From contig DDJI01000026.1 in NCBI GenBank assembly GCA_002338885.1, forward strand, positions 1 to 5,968: DNA of 5,968 bases, in the 5' to 3' direction. The position numbers were made by a program, and so were the translations under genes. The DNA is from Ruminococcus sp. UBA1828 (GTDB lineage: Bacteria > Bacillota > Clostridia > Oscillospirales > Ruminococcaceae). Below, piece by piece: positions 1 to 5,968 of the stretch (positions within the stretch are counted from its first letter, which is position 1; every line of letters starts with the position of its first letter). The notes beneath the pieces are model-generated. The model searched no databases. It was not told the DNA's origin and was given only the letters and a program-made list of their open reading frames with translations.

Positions 1-264
1 TCCAACACCGCCGAGTACGGCGACTACATCACCGGTCCCAAGATAATCACCGACGAGACCAAGAAGACCATGAAGAAGATCCTCAAGGATATTCAGGACG
101 GTACATTCGCTAAGGACTTCCTTTTGGATATGTCCGATGCGGGAGGACAGGTTCACTTCAATGCAATGCGCAAGATTGCGTCGGAGCATCCTTCGGAGAT
201 AGTCGGCGAGGAAATCCGCAAGCTTTACAGCTGGAACGGCGAGGACAAGCTCATCAACAACTGA
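1..264 (+). CDS. ilvC: Ketol-acid reductoisomerase, C-terminal part (5'-truncated by window)
   Basis: This is the last 87 codons of acetohydroxy-acid isomeroreductase. The enzyme converts 2-acetolactate or 2-aceto-2-hydroxybutyrate to the dihydroxy acids, using NADPH and Mg2+, in the cytosolic valine/isoleucine/leucine pathway. The frame is open from base 1 and starts with SNTAEYGDYITGP, a hallmark of the all-helical C-terminal knotted domain. The leading Ser probably matches the substrate-binding Ser known in class I enzymes. It continues with ITDETKKTMKKILKDIQDGTFAKDF, then HPSEIVGEEIRKLYSW, the usual end of the short class I form. The end is marked by tandem stops TGA TAG (262-267). The NADPH-binding Rossmann domain lies upstream and is not visible. 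Codon use leans to C-ending codons (ATC, ACC, GAC) more than in the downstream genes, which fits high expression. ilvD follows 84 nt later, so this is an ilv operon. The identity is secure; only the missing N-terminus is unknown. Confidence 0.96.
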   Translation, partial: SNTAEYGDYITGPKIITDETKKTMKKILKDIQDGTFAKDFLLDMSDAGGQVHFNAMRKIASEHPSEIVGEEIRKLYSWNGEDKLINN

Positions 265-279
265 TAGTGTATCAAAGGC

Positions 280-314
280 AAATGCCAGCGGCATAAAAAT
301 GCCGTTGGCGTTTT
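280..314 (+). terminator. Intergenic hairpin between ilvC and ilvD (possible weak terminator or processing element)
   Basis: A 15-bp uninterrupted stem has arms 280-294 and 299-313 around an AAAA loop (295-298). Thirteen pairs are Watson-Crick and two are wobbles (G288-T305 and T283-G310). Both wobbles are G-U in a + strand transcript but would be C-A mismatches in a minus-strand one, so the structure fits the ilv transcript. The lower stem is A-U (AAA/TTT) and runs into a short TTTT (311-314) followed by GCAGTTGT. It therefore resembles an intrinsic terminator with a poor U-tract. Partial termination, or 3'-end protection of ilvC mRNA that gives more ilvC than ilvD product, are both plausible. 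The structure is seen directly; the role is inferred. Confidence 0.5.
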
Positions 315-330
315 GCAGTTGTATAAAAAG

Positions 331-336
331 AAAGGA
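331..336 (+). promoter_or_regulatory. Shine-Dalgarno for ilvD; supports the GTG start
   Basis: AAAGGA lies 12 nt before the GTG at 349 but directly abuts the in-frame ATG at 337, with no spacing. Initiation at 337 is therefore unlikely on this site. A further in-frame TTG at 313 falls inside the intergenic hairpin and is even less likely. The GTG start gives [16 protein letters not shown], the N-terminus expected for clostridial IlvD. The 12-nt spacing is on the long side, so the site is probably not very strong. Confidence 0.65.
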
Positions 337-348
337 ATGAATGTCACC

Positions 349-2004
349 GTGAAAAGTGATGCTATAAAGTGCGGAGCACAGAATGCGCCGCACAGAGCGC
401 TGTATAACGCCTTAGGACTCACCGAAGAGGAGATTCAAAGACCGCTTATCGGCATTGTCAGCTCCTATAACGAAATCGTCCCCGGACACATGAACCTTGA
501 CAAAATCGTCGAGGCTGTCAAGCTCGGCGTTGCCATGGCGGGCGGAACTCCTATAGTTTTTCCCGCAATAGCAGTGTGCGACGGTATCGCAATGGGACAC
601 ACAGGAATGAAGTACAGCCTTGTTACCAGAGACCTTATAGCCGACTCCACCGAGGCAATGGCTATGGCTCACGGCTTTGACGGACTTGTCATGGTTCCTA
701 ACTGCGACAAAAACGTCCCGGGACTTCTCATGGCTGCCGCAAGACTTAATATACCCACCGTGTTTGTCAGCGGAGGCCCGATGCTTGCCGGACATATAGA
801 CGGCGGCAGAGCAAGCTTTTCCACCATATCCGAGGCGGTGGGAAGGTTTAATGCGGGAAAAATAACGCTTGACAAGCTCAAGGAATTTGAGTGCAAGACC
901 TGCCCCACATGCGGCTCCTGCTCCGGAATGTACACCGCAAACTCCATGAACTGCCTTACAGAGGCTTTGGGCATGGGCTTAAAGGGCAACGGAACAATAC
1001 CCGCCGTTTATTCCGAACGCATCAAGCTTGCCAAGCATGCGGGAATGGCTGTAATGGAGCTTGTGAGAAACAACGTCCGCCCGAGAGACATAATGACCCG
1101 TGATGCGTTTATGAACGCCTTGAGCGTCGATATGGCGCTCGGATGCTCCACAAACAGCATGCTTCACCTCCCTGCAATAGCTCATGAGTGCGAAATAGAG
1201 ATAAACCTCGACATAGCAAACGACATAAGCTCCGTAACGCCTAACCTTTGTCACCTTGCGCCTGCCGGACAGACTTACGTAGAGGATCTAAATGAGGCCG
1301 GCGGAGTGTATGCGGTCATGAATGAGCTGAACAAAAAGGGACTCATACACAGAGACTGCCTCACCGTTTCCGGAAAGACGATAGGCGAATGCATAGATGC
1401 GTGCCCGAACTTAAACCCCGATGTCATAAGACCGGCAGATAACCCGTACAGCGAGACGGGCGGAATAGCGGTGCTGAGGGGCAACCTTGCGCCGGAGGGA
1501 TGCGTTGTAAAGCGCTCGGCTGTTTTGCCGCAGATGCTTGTTCACGAAGGTCCGGCAAGGGTGTTTGAATGCGAGGAGGATGCGCAGGCTGCAATAAACG
1601 AAGGCAAGATAAACCCCGCAGACGTGGTTGTCATACGCTACGAAGGCCCTAAAGGCGGACCCGGAATGAGAGAAATGCTCAACCCCACGTCATCTATCAT
1701 GGGAATGGGTCTTGGAAACAGCGTGGCGCTCATAACAGACGGACGCTTCAGCGGAGCCACAAGGGGAGCATGCGTCGGACATATAACGCCTGAGGCTGCC
1801 TCCGGAGGCCCCATAGGAGTTATAAAAGAGGGCGACAGGATACTTATTGATATCCCCGCCAACAAAATAGAGCTTAAAATAAGCGACGAGGAGCTAAAGA
1901 GCCGCCTTGCCGAATTCAAGCCAAAGACAAAGCCTCTTACAGGATATCTGAAGAGGTATGCTAAGCTTGTTTCCGGAGGAGCATACGGCGCAATACTTGA
2001 TTGA
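349..2004 (+). CDS. ilvD: Dihydroxy-acid dehydratase
   Basis: IlvD dehydrates 2,3-dihydroxy-isovalerate and 2,3-dihydroxy-3-methylvalerate to the 2-oxo acids, the step after IlvC in branched-chain amino acid synthesis. It is a cytosolic Fe-S, Mg2+-dependent enzyme. With the GTG start it has 551 residues, normal for the family. Visible motifs are CDKNVPG with Cys119 (IlvD/Edd signature 1), the Cys cluster [20 protein letters not shown] (Cys182, 185, 188, 191), [19 protein letters not shown], and [18 protein letters not shown] near the C-terminus (signature 2). Near residues 37-43 it has the E. coli-like NEIVPGH rather than the PCN Cys motif of plant and mycobacterial [2Fe-2S] enzymes. That suggests the oxygen-labile [4Fe-4S] type and an anaerobic host (inference). 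The reading frame is intact. It follows ilvC in the same direction, and an ATPase gene begins one base after its stop. An alternative start is ATG 337, which would add four residues. Confidence 0.97.
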   Translation: MKSDAIKCGAQNAPHRALYNALGLTEEEIQRPLIGIVSSYNEIVPGHMNLDKIVEAVKLGVAMAGGTPIVFPAIAVCDGIAMGHTGMKYSLVTRDLIADSTEAMAMAHGFDGLVMVPNCDKNVPGLLMAAARLNIPTVFVSGGPMLAGHIDGGRASFSTISEAVGRFNAGKITLDKLKEFECKTCPTCGSCSGMYTANSMNCLTEALGMGLKGNGTIPAVYSERIKLAKHAGMAVMELVRNNVRPRDIMTRDAFMNALSVDMALGCSTNSMLHLPAIAHECEIEINLDIANDISSVTPNLCHLAPAGQTYVEDLNEAGGVYAVMNELNKKGLIHRDCLTVSGKTIGECIDACPNLNPDVIRPADNPYSETGGIAVLRGNLAPEGCVVKRSAVLPQMLVHEGPARVFECEEDAQAAINEGKINPADVVVIRYEGPKGGPGMREMLNPTSSIMGMGLGNSVALITDGRFSGATRGACVGHITPEAASGGPIGVIKEGDRILIDIPANKIELKISDEELKSRLAEFKPKTKPLTGYLKRYAKLVSGGAYGAILD

Positions 2005-2005
2005 T

Positions 2006-3211
2006 ATGACAAAATGGGACTTGCTTAAATTTAAAACCGAGCTTTCTTCGCTTTGCATATTCAGAAGGATACTTTCCGACAGCGTGCTCAAGGCGCTGAA
2101 AAGATATTTTGCGACCTACGAGTCGGGAGATACATTCTCAAGCGTTTCGGCGTACTCGGAGTTTGTTTGCAGACTTTATGAGGCAAACGGCGGAAACCTC
2201 ACAAAGCACGTAGAGGAGCTGTGCTATGACAGCGAAAACGTGTATGTTAAGCTTATCGGAGAGGGCAAAATTCCAAACGAATATATGAGGACATGCGTTA
2301 AGCAGGAGCTTTTGATACTCAGCAGACTTTCGTCCTTAAAAAAATCAGACCTTATCGAGCCGATCAGGTGGGACGGATTCTTGCCGTCGTTTTACTCCGA
2401 GGAGATAAACCTGCTCGAGCGGTATGACCACAGAGTGCACAATATCGGCAAATACGGCTACGGCAAATATGCGCATAACCCGATGTTTTGCATAGATGAG
2501 TCCGGCGCTATTGTAGCAGTTAAAAATCCCGACCCGATAAGCCTTGACGAGCTTGTCGATTACGAAATTCAAAGAAACCGCATAATAGACAACACAAAAG
2601 CCCTGCTTGACGGAAAGCCCGCGGCAAATATTTTGCTGACCGGAGACGCCGGCACGGGTAAATCCTCGACGGTAAAGGCGGTTGTCAATGCTTTCTACAA
2701 CGACGGACTCAGGATAATTGAGGTGCGAAAAGATCAGCTCGCCTCGATACCCAAGGTGCTTGACGAGCTGTCGCAAAACCCGCTCAAGTTTATACTCTTT
2801 ATAGACGACCTGTCGTTTTTGAGCGATGACGACAACTTCAACGGGCTTAAAGCCGTGCTTGAAGGTTCGGTGTCCGCAAGGTCAAAAAACGTGGTTGTGT
2901 ATGCCACCAGCAACCGCAGGCATATTATAAGGGAAAAGTTTTCCGATAGAGATTCTGACGACGAGGTTCACCGCAACGACGCAATGCAGGAGATGATCTC
3001 CCTTTCGGACAGATTCGGTCTTCATATATCCTTCAACAAGCCGGATAAGAAAACGTATCTTGATATCGTTTTAAACCTTGCGCAAAAGAGCGGGGTGGGC
3101 ATGCCGCAGGATGAGCTGTGCGCCCAGGCGGAGAGGTTTGCGTTAGAGCGCGGAGGGCGCTCCGCACGCCTTGCAAGGCAGTTTATAGACAGTATCCTTG
3201 CAAAAGAATAA
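2006..3211 (+). CDS. DUF815-family P-loop (AAA+-like) ATPase, role unknown
   Basis: This is a 401-residue predicted cytosolic ATPase of the DUF815/COG2607 type; no biochemical function is established for the family. The N-terminal 180 or so residues are a mostly helical, charged region I do not recognise. The ATPase core follows: Walker A GDAGTGKS at 213-220 (Lys219), Walker B FILFIDDLSF with Asp267-Asp268, then a sensor-like YATSNRRHII (Ser302-His306), which is characteristic of DUF815. After that come LSDRFGLHISF and a C-terminal GGRSARLARQFIDS helix. There is no signal peptide or membrane segment. I chose ATG 2006 because it sits one base after the ilvD TGA, implying translational coupling. 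No good Shine-Dalgarno is spaced correctly: GGAGGAG at 1975-1981 lies 24 nt away. An upstream in-frame ATG at 1958 would overlap ilvD by 47 bases and has AAGAGG only one base before it. Co-transcription with ilvCD does not prove a link to amino acid synthesis. A terminator follows 11 bases after the stop. Confidence 0.88.
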   Translation: MTKWDLLKFKTELSSLCIFRRILSDSVLKALKRYFATYESGDTFSSVSAYSEFVCRLYEANGGNLTKHVEELCYDSENVYVKLIGEGKIPNEYMRTCVKQELLILSRLSSLKKSDLIEPIRWDGFLPSFYSEEINLLERYDHRVHNIGKYGYGKYAHNPMFCIDESGAIVAVKNPDPISLDELVDYEIQRNRIIDNTKALLDGKPAANILLTGDAGTGKSSTVKAVVNAFYNDGLRIIEVRKDQLASIPKVLDELSQNPLKFILFIDDLSFLSDDDNFNGLKAVLEGSVSARSKNVVVYATSNRRHIIREKFSDRDSDDEVHRNDAMQEMISLSDRFGLHISFNKPDKKTYLDIVLNLAQKSGVGMPQDELCAQAERFALERGGRSARLARQFIDSILAKE

Positions 3212-3222
3212 AGCATATGTAT

Positions 3223-3271
3223 AAATCCTGTCGCGGAGTTATTTAAAATGCTTCGCGATAGGATTTTTTTT
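3223..3271 (+). terminator. Intrinsic terminator ending the ilv-ATPase unit
   Basis: A 16-bp stem has arms 3223-3238 and 3251-3266 around a 12-nt AT-rich loop. Fourteen pairs are Watson-Crick and two are G-U (G3230-T3259, G3236-T3253). The stem runs into eight consecutive T (3264-3271). Both wobbles pair only in the + transcript, and no matching T-run exists on the other strand, so it terminates rightward transcription only. It begins 11 bases after the ATPase stop. Confidence 0.93.
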
Positions 3272-3273
3272 GC

Positions 3274-3302
3274 TTGATTAGTGGAATGAGCTTTGGTATA
3301 AT
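3274..3302 (+). promoter_or_regulatory. Sigma-70/SigA promoter for the capA-like gene (extended -10)
   Basis: The -35 element is TTGATT (3274-3279, 4 of 6 to consensus). A 17-nt spacer follows, then a perfect TATAAT (3297-3302) preceded by TG one base upstream (3294-3295), an extended -10. Transcription should begin near 3309, leaving a leader of about 67 nt. The -35 starts only two bases after the upstream terminator's T-run, which makes a compact terminator-promoter junction. No experimental start site is known; the call rests on consensus and position. Confidence 0.85.
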
Positions 3303-3322
3303 TAAAGCGACAATATTTGCAC

Positions 3323-3347
3323 ACACGTGTAAAGCGGCAGTTGCCGC
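3323..3347 (+). other. Leader of the capA-like gene: palindrome and small hairpin
   Basis: Two small symmetric elements lie just downstream of the predicted start site. The first is the perfect 8-bp palindrome ACACGTGT (3323-3330), at about +14 to +21, where a repressor could bind. The second is a hairpin with a 5-bp GC-only stem, GCGGC/GCCGC (3334-3338 and 3343-3347), around an AGTT loop. There is no T-run after it, so it is not a terminator. An 8-bp palindrome can arise by chance, and I do not recognise either as a known operator or riboswitch. Confidence 0.3.
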
Positions 3348-3364
3348 GCATCAAAACAATGGGC

Positions 3365-3369
3365 AGGTG
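3365..3369 (+). promoter_or_regulatory. Shine-Dalgarno deciding the TTG start of the capA-like gene
   Basis: AGGTG lies six bases before TTG 3376, a good spacing. An in-frame TAA at 3370-3372 rules out any start further upstream. No in-frame ATG occurs before the membrane segment, so TTG is the natural start codon. Confidence 0.75.
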
Positions 3370-3375
3370 TAAGAT

Positions 3376-4728
3376 TTGAATGTCAATAATTCTTCCGGCA
3401 ACTCTGTCGGAAAGCTTGCAAGAGCCGCAGTTATAATTATCTGCGGTTTCCTGATAGGTATATGCATAGGTCTTATAATAAGGGACGGAAACGCCGACGA
3501 TGACATTGATGATGCGCAGGATGCGTATGCCGAGACGGATGTGGCGGAGCAAACATCCGTGCCAATTGTCACCGAGCCGGTGAGCGAAGAGCCTGAAACA
3601 ACTGAGGCGCCTCCGGTGACTACGGCACCGGTTGAGACCACACCCGCAGCAACAACTGAAGAAGAGCAGGAACCCACCCCCGAGCCGTCGGGAACGGTGC
3701 GCATCTGCCTTGGCGGAGACACTTCGATAGATACGGAGTTTGCTGATGCTGCGTCGTGGTGGGGCGTCGATTACGCTTGGAAAGAGGTCTCGGAGATATT
3801 TAATTCTGCCGATATATCGATAGTAAACCTTGAGTCGTGCGTCAGCAACAGGGGAGAGTCTGAAAAGCCGGAGGGACTTGGCTTCAGAACGCCTCCCGAA
3901 ATGCTTGAGGGGTTTGTAAATGCGGGAATAGACCTTGTCAACCTTGCAAACAACCACACAAGGGACTTCGGATATGACGCGCTTTTGGACACTTTTACCC
4001 ACCTCACTGAATACGGCATAGGCTATTTCGGAGCGGGTCACGATATAGACGAGGCTCAGGGACTTGTGGTCAAAGAGATAAACGGAGTGAAGGTCGGCTT
4101 TGTCGGCTGTAACTATGTGTGGGTGTCCTCTGACTGCGCTGCTGCGGAAAACCACGCCGGCATAAACATGGTCTACAGCATTGACGACGAGAGAACTCAG
4201 GCGTTTTTGGATAAGGTGAAGAGCTATGACAGCCAGTGCGATGTGCTTGTGGCGTTTATGCATTGCGGAGTTGAAGAGGTGTTTTACGTAAACTCCTATC
4301 AGGAGGATCTGTCGCGCGCACTCATAGACAGCGGCGCAGACATAGTTGTCGGAGCGCATCCTCATACTTTGCAGCCGATCGAGTTTTACAACGGAAAGCC
4401 CATATTTTATAGCATAGGCAACCTGATATTTTGGCATGTCGATGACGATATCGACGGCTTGACATGCATATTTGATATCACTATCGACAAGGACGGCTTT
4501 AAGTCCCTTAAATTATATCCCCTTTTCATAAAGAATTATAAAGTTTATCTTCTCGATAAGGAGGAGGACGAGCAGCGCTATTACCAGATAATAGACCTCG
4601 TAAATGAGCTGTGCAATCCAAACGGCATCGCATTTGACGACGACGGAAATATGATAGAGTATGTTCCGCAGGAGGAACCGGAGGACGAGGTCGTGGTGAC
4701 GGAACCCCCTGAAAGCGAGGCGGCGTGA
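3376..4728 (+). CDS. Membrane-anchored CapA-family protein (poly-gamma-glutamate/capsule synthesis-like)
   Basis: This is a 450-residue protein with an extracytoplasmic CapA domain (PF09587 family, a relative of calcineurin-like metallophosphoesterases). A basic N-terminus (Lys13, Arg16) precedes one hydrophobic segment at about 17-35, giving an N-in/C-out anchor. Neither Cys23 nor Cys30 fits a lipobox. Residues 37-105 form a Thr/Pro/Glu-rich low-complexity stalk. The CapA core then shows GGD (113-115), NLES (Glu153), ANNHTRDFG (Asn192-Asn193-His194), MHCGVEE (His296), GAHPH (His328, His330) and a YSIGNLIFW strand. These are the expected metal-site-type residues in the expected order. The last 35 or so residues are acidic and Pro/Glu-rich. 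In known systems CapA/PgsA acts with PgsB and PgsC to make or export poly-gamma-glutamate, but no pgsB/pgsC-like gene is visible here, so the substrate is unknown and a general envelope phosphoesterase role is possible. It starts at TTG behind its own promoter, and guaA follows after 62 bases. Confidence 0.88.
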   Translation: MNVNNSSGNSVGKLARAAVIIICGFLIGICIGLIIRDGNADDDIDDAQDAYAETDVAEQTSVPIVTEPVSEEPETTEAPPVTTAPVETTPAATTEEEQEPTPEPSGTVRICLGGDTSIDTEFADAASWWGVDYAWKEVSEIFNSADISIVNLESCVSNRGESEKPEGLGFRTPPEMLEGFVNAGIDLVNLANNHTRDFGYDALLDTFTHLTEYGIGYFGAGHDIDEAQGLVVKEINGVKVGFVGCNYVWVSSDCAAAENHAGINMVYSIDDERTQAFLDKVKSYDSQCDVLVAFMHCGVEEVFYVNSYQEDLSRALIDSGADIVVGAHPHTLQPIEFYNGKPIFYSIGNLIFWHVDDDIDGLTCIFDITIDKDGFKSLKLYPLFIKNYKVYLLDKEEDEQRYYQIIDLVNELCNPNGIAFDDDGNMIEYVPQEEPEDEVVVTEPPESEAA

Positions 4729-4790
4729 GCTTGCAGGATTTGATGGACGACAAATTATAAAGGAAAATATAAGAAAGGCAAGGAATTTGT
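4729..4790 (+). promoter_or_regulatory. capA-guaA spacer: guaA Shine-Dalgarno and weak promoter-like boxes
   Basis: AAGGA (4780-4784) lies six bases before the guaA ATG and is a clear ribosome binding site. The spacer has no terminator hairpin. AT-rich boxes TATAAA (4756-4761) and TATAAG (4768-4773) could be -10 elements, but the only upstream candidate -35 boxes are poor: TTGCAG at 4731 has a 19-nt spacer to TATAAA, and TTGATG at 4740 is badly spaced. guaA may therefore be reached by read-through from the capA promoter, by a weak promoter, or by both. I see no purine riboswitch, and the spacer is too short to hold one. Confidence 0.5.
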
Positions 4791-5968
4791 ATGCAGCATC
4801 AGTATGTAATGATCATTGATTTTGGCGGTCAGTATAATCAACTGATTGCCCGAAGGGTGAGAGAGTGCGGCGTGTACTGCGAGGTTACGCCGTACGGCAA
4901 GGTGACGCCGGAGCTGATAAAGGAAAAGAATCCGGTGGGCATCATATTCACCGGAGGTCCGAGCAGCGTTTATGACGAATCTTCGCCGCACATTGACAGG
5001 CAGATGTTCGAGCTTGGCATACCTGTTTTAGGAATATGCTACGGCGCTCAGCTTATGGCGTATACACTTGGCGGAAAGGCTGCCACCGCACCCACGAGCG
5101 AGTACGGAAAGACACAGACGGAGTTTGATAACAGCTCTGCCATGTTTAAAGGTTTGCCTCAAAAGGCCGTAACGTGGATGAGTCATACCGATTACATCAG
5201 CGAGCTTCCCGAGGGCTTCAGAGTCACCGCACATACTGATGTGTGCCCCGTAGCCGCAATGGAAAACGCCGATAGAAAGCTTTACGCGGTTCAGTTCCAT
5301 CCCGAGGTAAACCATACCGAGAACGGCAGCGCAATGCTAAAAAATTTCTTGTTTGATGTTTGCGGATGCGTCGGCGACTGGACTATGGAAAACTATGCTC
5401 AGACGTCGATAAACCGCATAAGAGAAAAGGTCGGAGACGGAAAAGTTTTGCTCGCACTTTCGGGCGGAGTTGATTCTTCCGTTTGCGCGGCGCTCTTGTC
5501 AAAGGCGATAGGCAGCCAGCTGACATGCATATTCGTCGATCATGGATTTATGCGCAAAAATGAGGGCGATGAGGTCGAGCAGGCGTTTAAGGATTGGGAT
5601 ATAAACTTTATCAGAGTGGACGCAAAGGATTTGTTCATGTCAAAGCTTGCGGGAGTGTCAAACCCCGAATCAAAGAGAAAGATAATAGGCGAAGAGTTTA
5701 TCAGGGTGTTTGAAGCCGAGGCAAAGAAGATAGGACATGTTGACTTTTTGGCTCAGGGAACGATTTACCCCGATATAATAGAGTCGGGAGCAGGGGATGC
5801 CGCAGTTATAAAGAGCCATCATAACGTCGGCGGACTGCCTGATTATGTGGACTTCAGAGAGATTATAGAGCCGCTGAGACTTCTTTTTAAGGATGAGGTC
5901 AGAGCGCTCGGAACTACACTTGGATTGTCCGAAAAGCTCGTGTGGCGTCAGCCGTTCCCGGGACCGGG
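4791..5968 (+). CDS. guaA: GMP synthase (glutamine-hydrolysing), 3'-truncated by window
   Basis: GuaA makes GMP from XMP, ATP and glutamine, the last step of guanine nucleotide synthesis in the cytosol. The visible 392 codons are about three quarters of a usual enzyme of about 510 residues. The N-terminal class I glutamine amidotransferase domain begins [21 protein letters not shown] and contains FTGGPSSVY. Its catalytic triad is Cys83 (GICYGAQLM), His170 and Glu172 (QFHPEVNHT). The ATP-pyrophosphatase domain follows with the PP-loop SGGVDSS (224-230), [23 protein letters not shown] and [10 protein letters not shown]. The last visible residues are WRQPFPGPG, just before the C-terminal dimerisation domain. 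ATG 4791 is chosen because AAGGA precedes it at a six-base spacing and the protein then begins at the usual point. The frame is intact to the window edge. No functional link to the capA-like gene is evident. Confidence 0.97.
   Translation, partial: MQHQYVMIIDFGGQYNQLIARRVRECGVYCEVTPYGKVTPELIKEKNPVGIIFTGGPSSVYDESSPHIDRQMFELGIPVLGICYGAQLMAYTLGGKAATAPTSEYGKTQTEFDNSSAMFKGLPQKAVTWMSHTDYISELPEGFRVTAHTDVCPVAAMENADRKLYAVQFHPEVNHTENGSAMLKNFLFDVCGCVGDWTMENYAQTSINRIREKVGDGKVLLALSGGVDSSVCAALLSKAIGSQLTCIFVDHGFMRKNEGDEVEQAFKDWDINFIRVDAKDLFMSKLAGVSNPESKRKIIGEEFIRVFEAEAKKIGHVDFLAQGTIYPDIIESGAGDAAVIKSHHNVGGLPDYVDFREIIEPLRLLFKDEVRALGTTLGLSEKLVWRQPFPGP

Noticed and set aside
313..348. Upstream in-frame starts for ilvD (TTG 313, ATG 337)
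   Set aside because: TTG 313 lies in the hairpin and has no ribosome site. ATG 337 directly abuts AAAGGA with no spacing. GTG 349 gives the expected family N-terminus.
412..795. Minus-strand and other overlapping frames within ilvD
   Set aside because: They carry no family motifs and lie wholly inside a well-conserved enzyme gene.
1958..2005. Upstream ATG 1958 as the start of the DUF815 ATPase
   Set aside because: It would overlap the ilvD end by 47 bases, and AAGAGG is only one base away from it. The ATG at 2006, one base after the ilvD stop, is the simpler choice.
3150..3165. Inverted repeat GCGGAG-GGCG-CTCCGC near the end of the ATPase gene
   Set aside because: It lies within the conserved coding stretch RGGRSAR, has no T-run and is followed by more coding sequence, so chance from Gly/Arg codons is the likely cause.
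3022..4437. Long minus-strand open frame (471 codons) opposite the capA-like gene
   Set aside because: Its translation shows no recognisable domain and is Cys/Arg/His-rich in the way typical of antisense shadows. The + strand frame over the same bases has clear CapA motifs, a promoter and a ribosome site.
1..5968. CRISPR arrays, insertion sequences, tRNA/rRNA genes, toxin-antitoxin or defence genes
   Set aside because: I saw no regularly spaced direct repeats, transposase motifs, tRNA-like cloverleaf or extra small gene with a ribosome site. All space longer than about 60 bases is accounted for by the listed genes and signals.

Overview
The window (5968 bases) reads as ordinary chromosomal DNA of an anaerobic, low-to-mid GC Firmicute. 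The best guess is a gut-type Clostridia such as the Ruminococcaceae/Oscillospiraceae. The basis is Shine-Dalgarno-driven genes (AAGGA, AGGTG), GTG and TTG starts, frequent ATA isoleucine codons, proteins of clostridial character, and a dihydroxy-acid dehydratase of the oxygen-sensitive type. The organism call is an inference from protein character, not a database result. All five real genes lie on the + strand. The long minus-strand reading frames are shadows.

Region 1 (1-2004) is the end of a branched-chain amino acid operon. It holds the last 87 codons of ilvC (ketol-acid reductoisomerase) and then a complete ilvD (dihydroxy-acid dehydratase), which carry out two consecutive steps of valine, isoleucine and leucine synthesis. 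A 15-bp perfect hairpin sits between them and may act as a partial terminator or an mRNA processing/stability element. Region 2 (2006-3211) is a DUF815-type P-loop ATPase of unknown role. Its ATG starts one base after the ilvD stop, so it is almost certainly in the same transcript. A strong intrinsic terminator (3223-3271) ends this unit.

Region 3 (3272-4728) is a new transcription unit. A very good extended -10 promoter begins two bases after the terminator T-run. It drives a leader of about 67 nt and a membrane-anchored CapA-family protein that starts at TTG. Region 4 (4791 to the window end) is guaA, GMP synthase, cut off by the window after 392 codons. No terminator separates it from the capA-like gene, so read-through is possible, although guaA may have a weak promoter of its own.

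I found no mobile element, CRISPR array, tRNA/rRNA gene, toxin-antitoxin pair or obvious defence system. The points most worth a second look are the ilvC-ilvD hairpin, the ilvD-coupled ATPase, and the orphan CapA-like protein with its low-complexity stalk and compact regulatory region. None of these amounts to a demonstrated new system.
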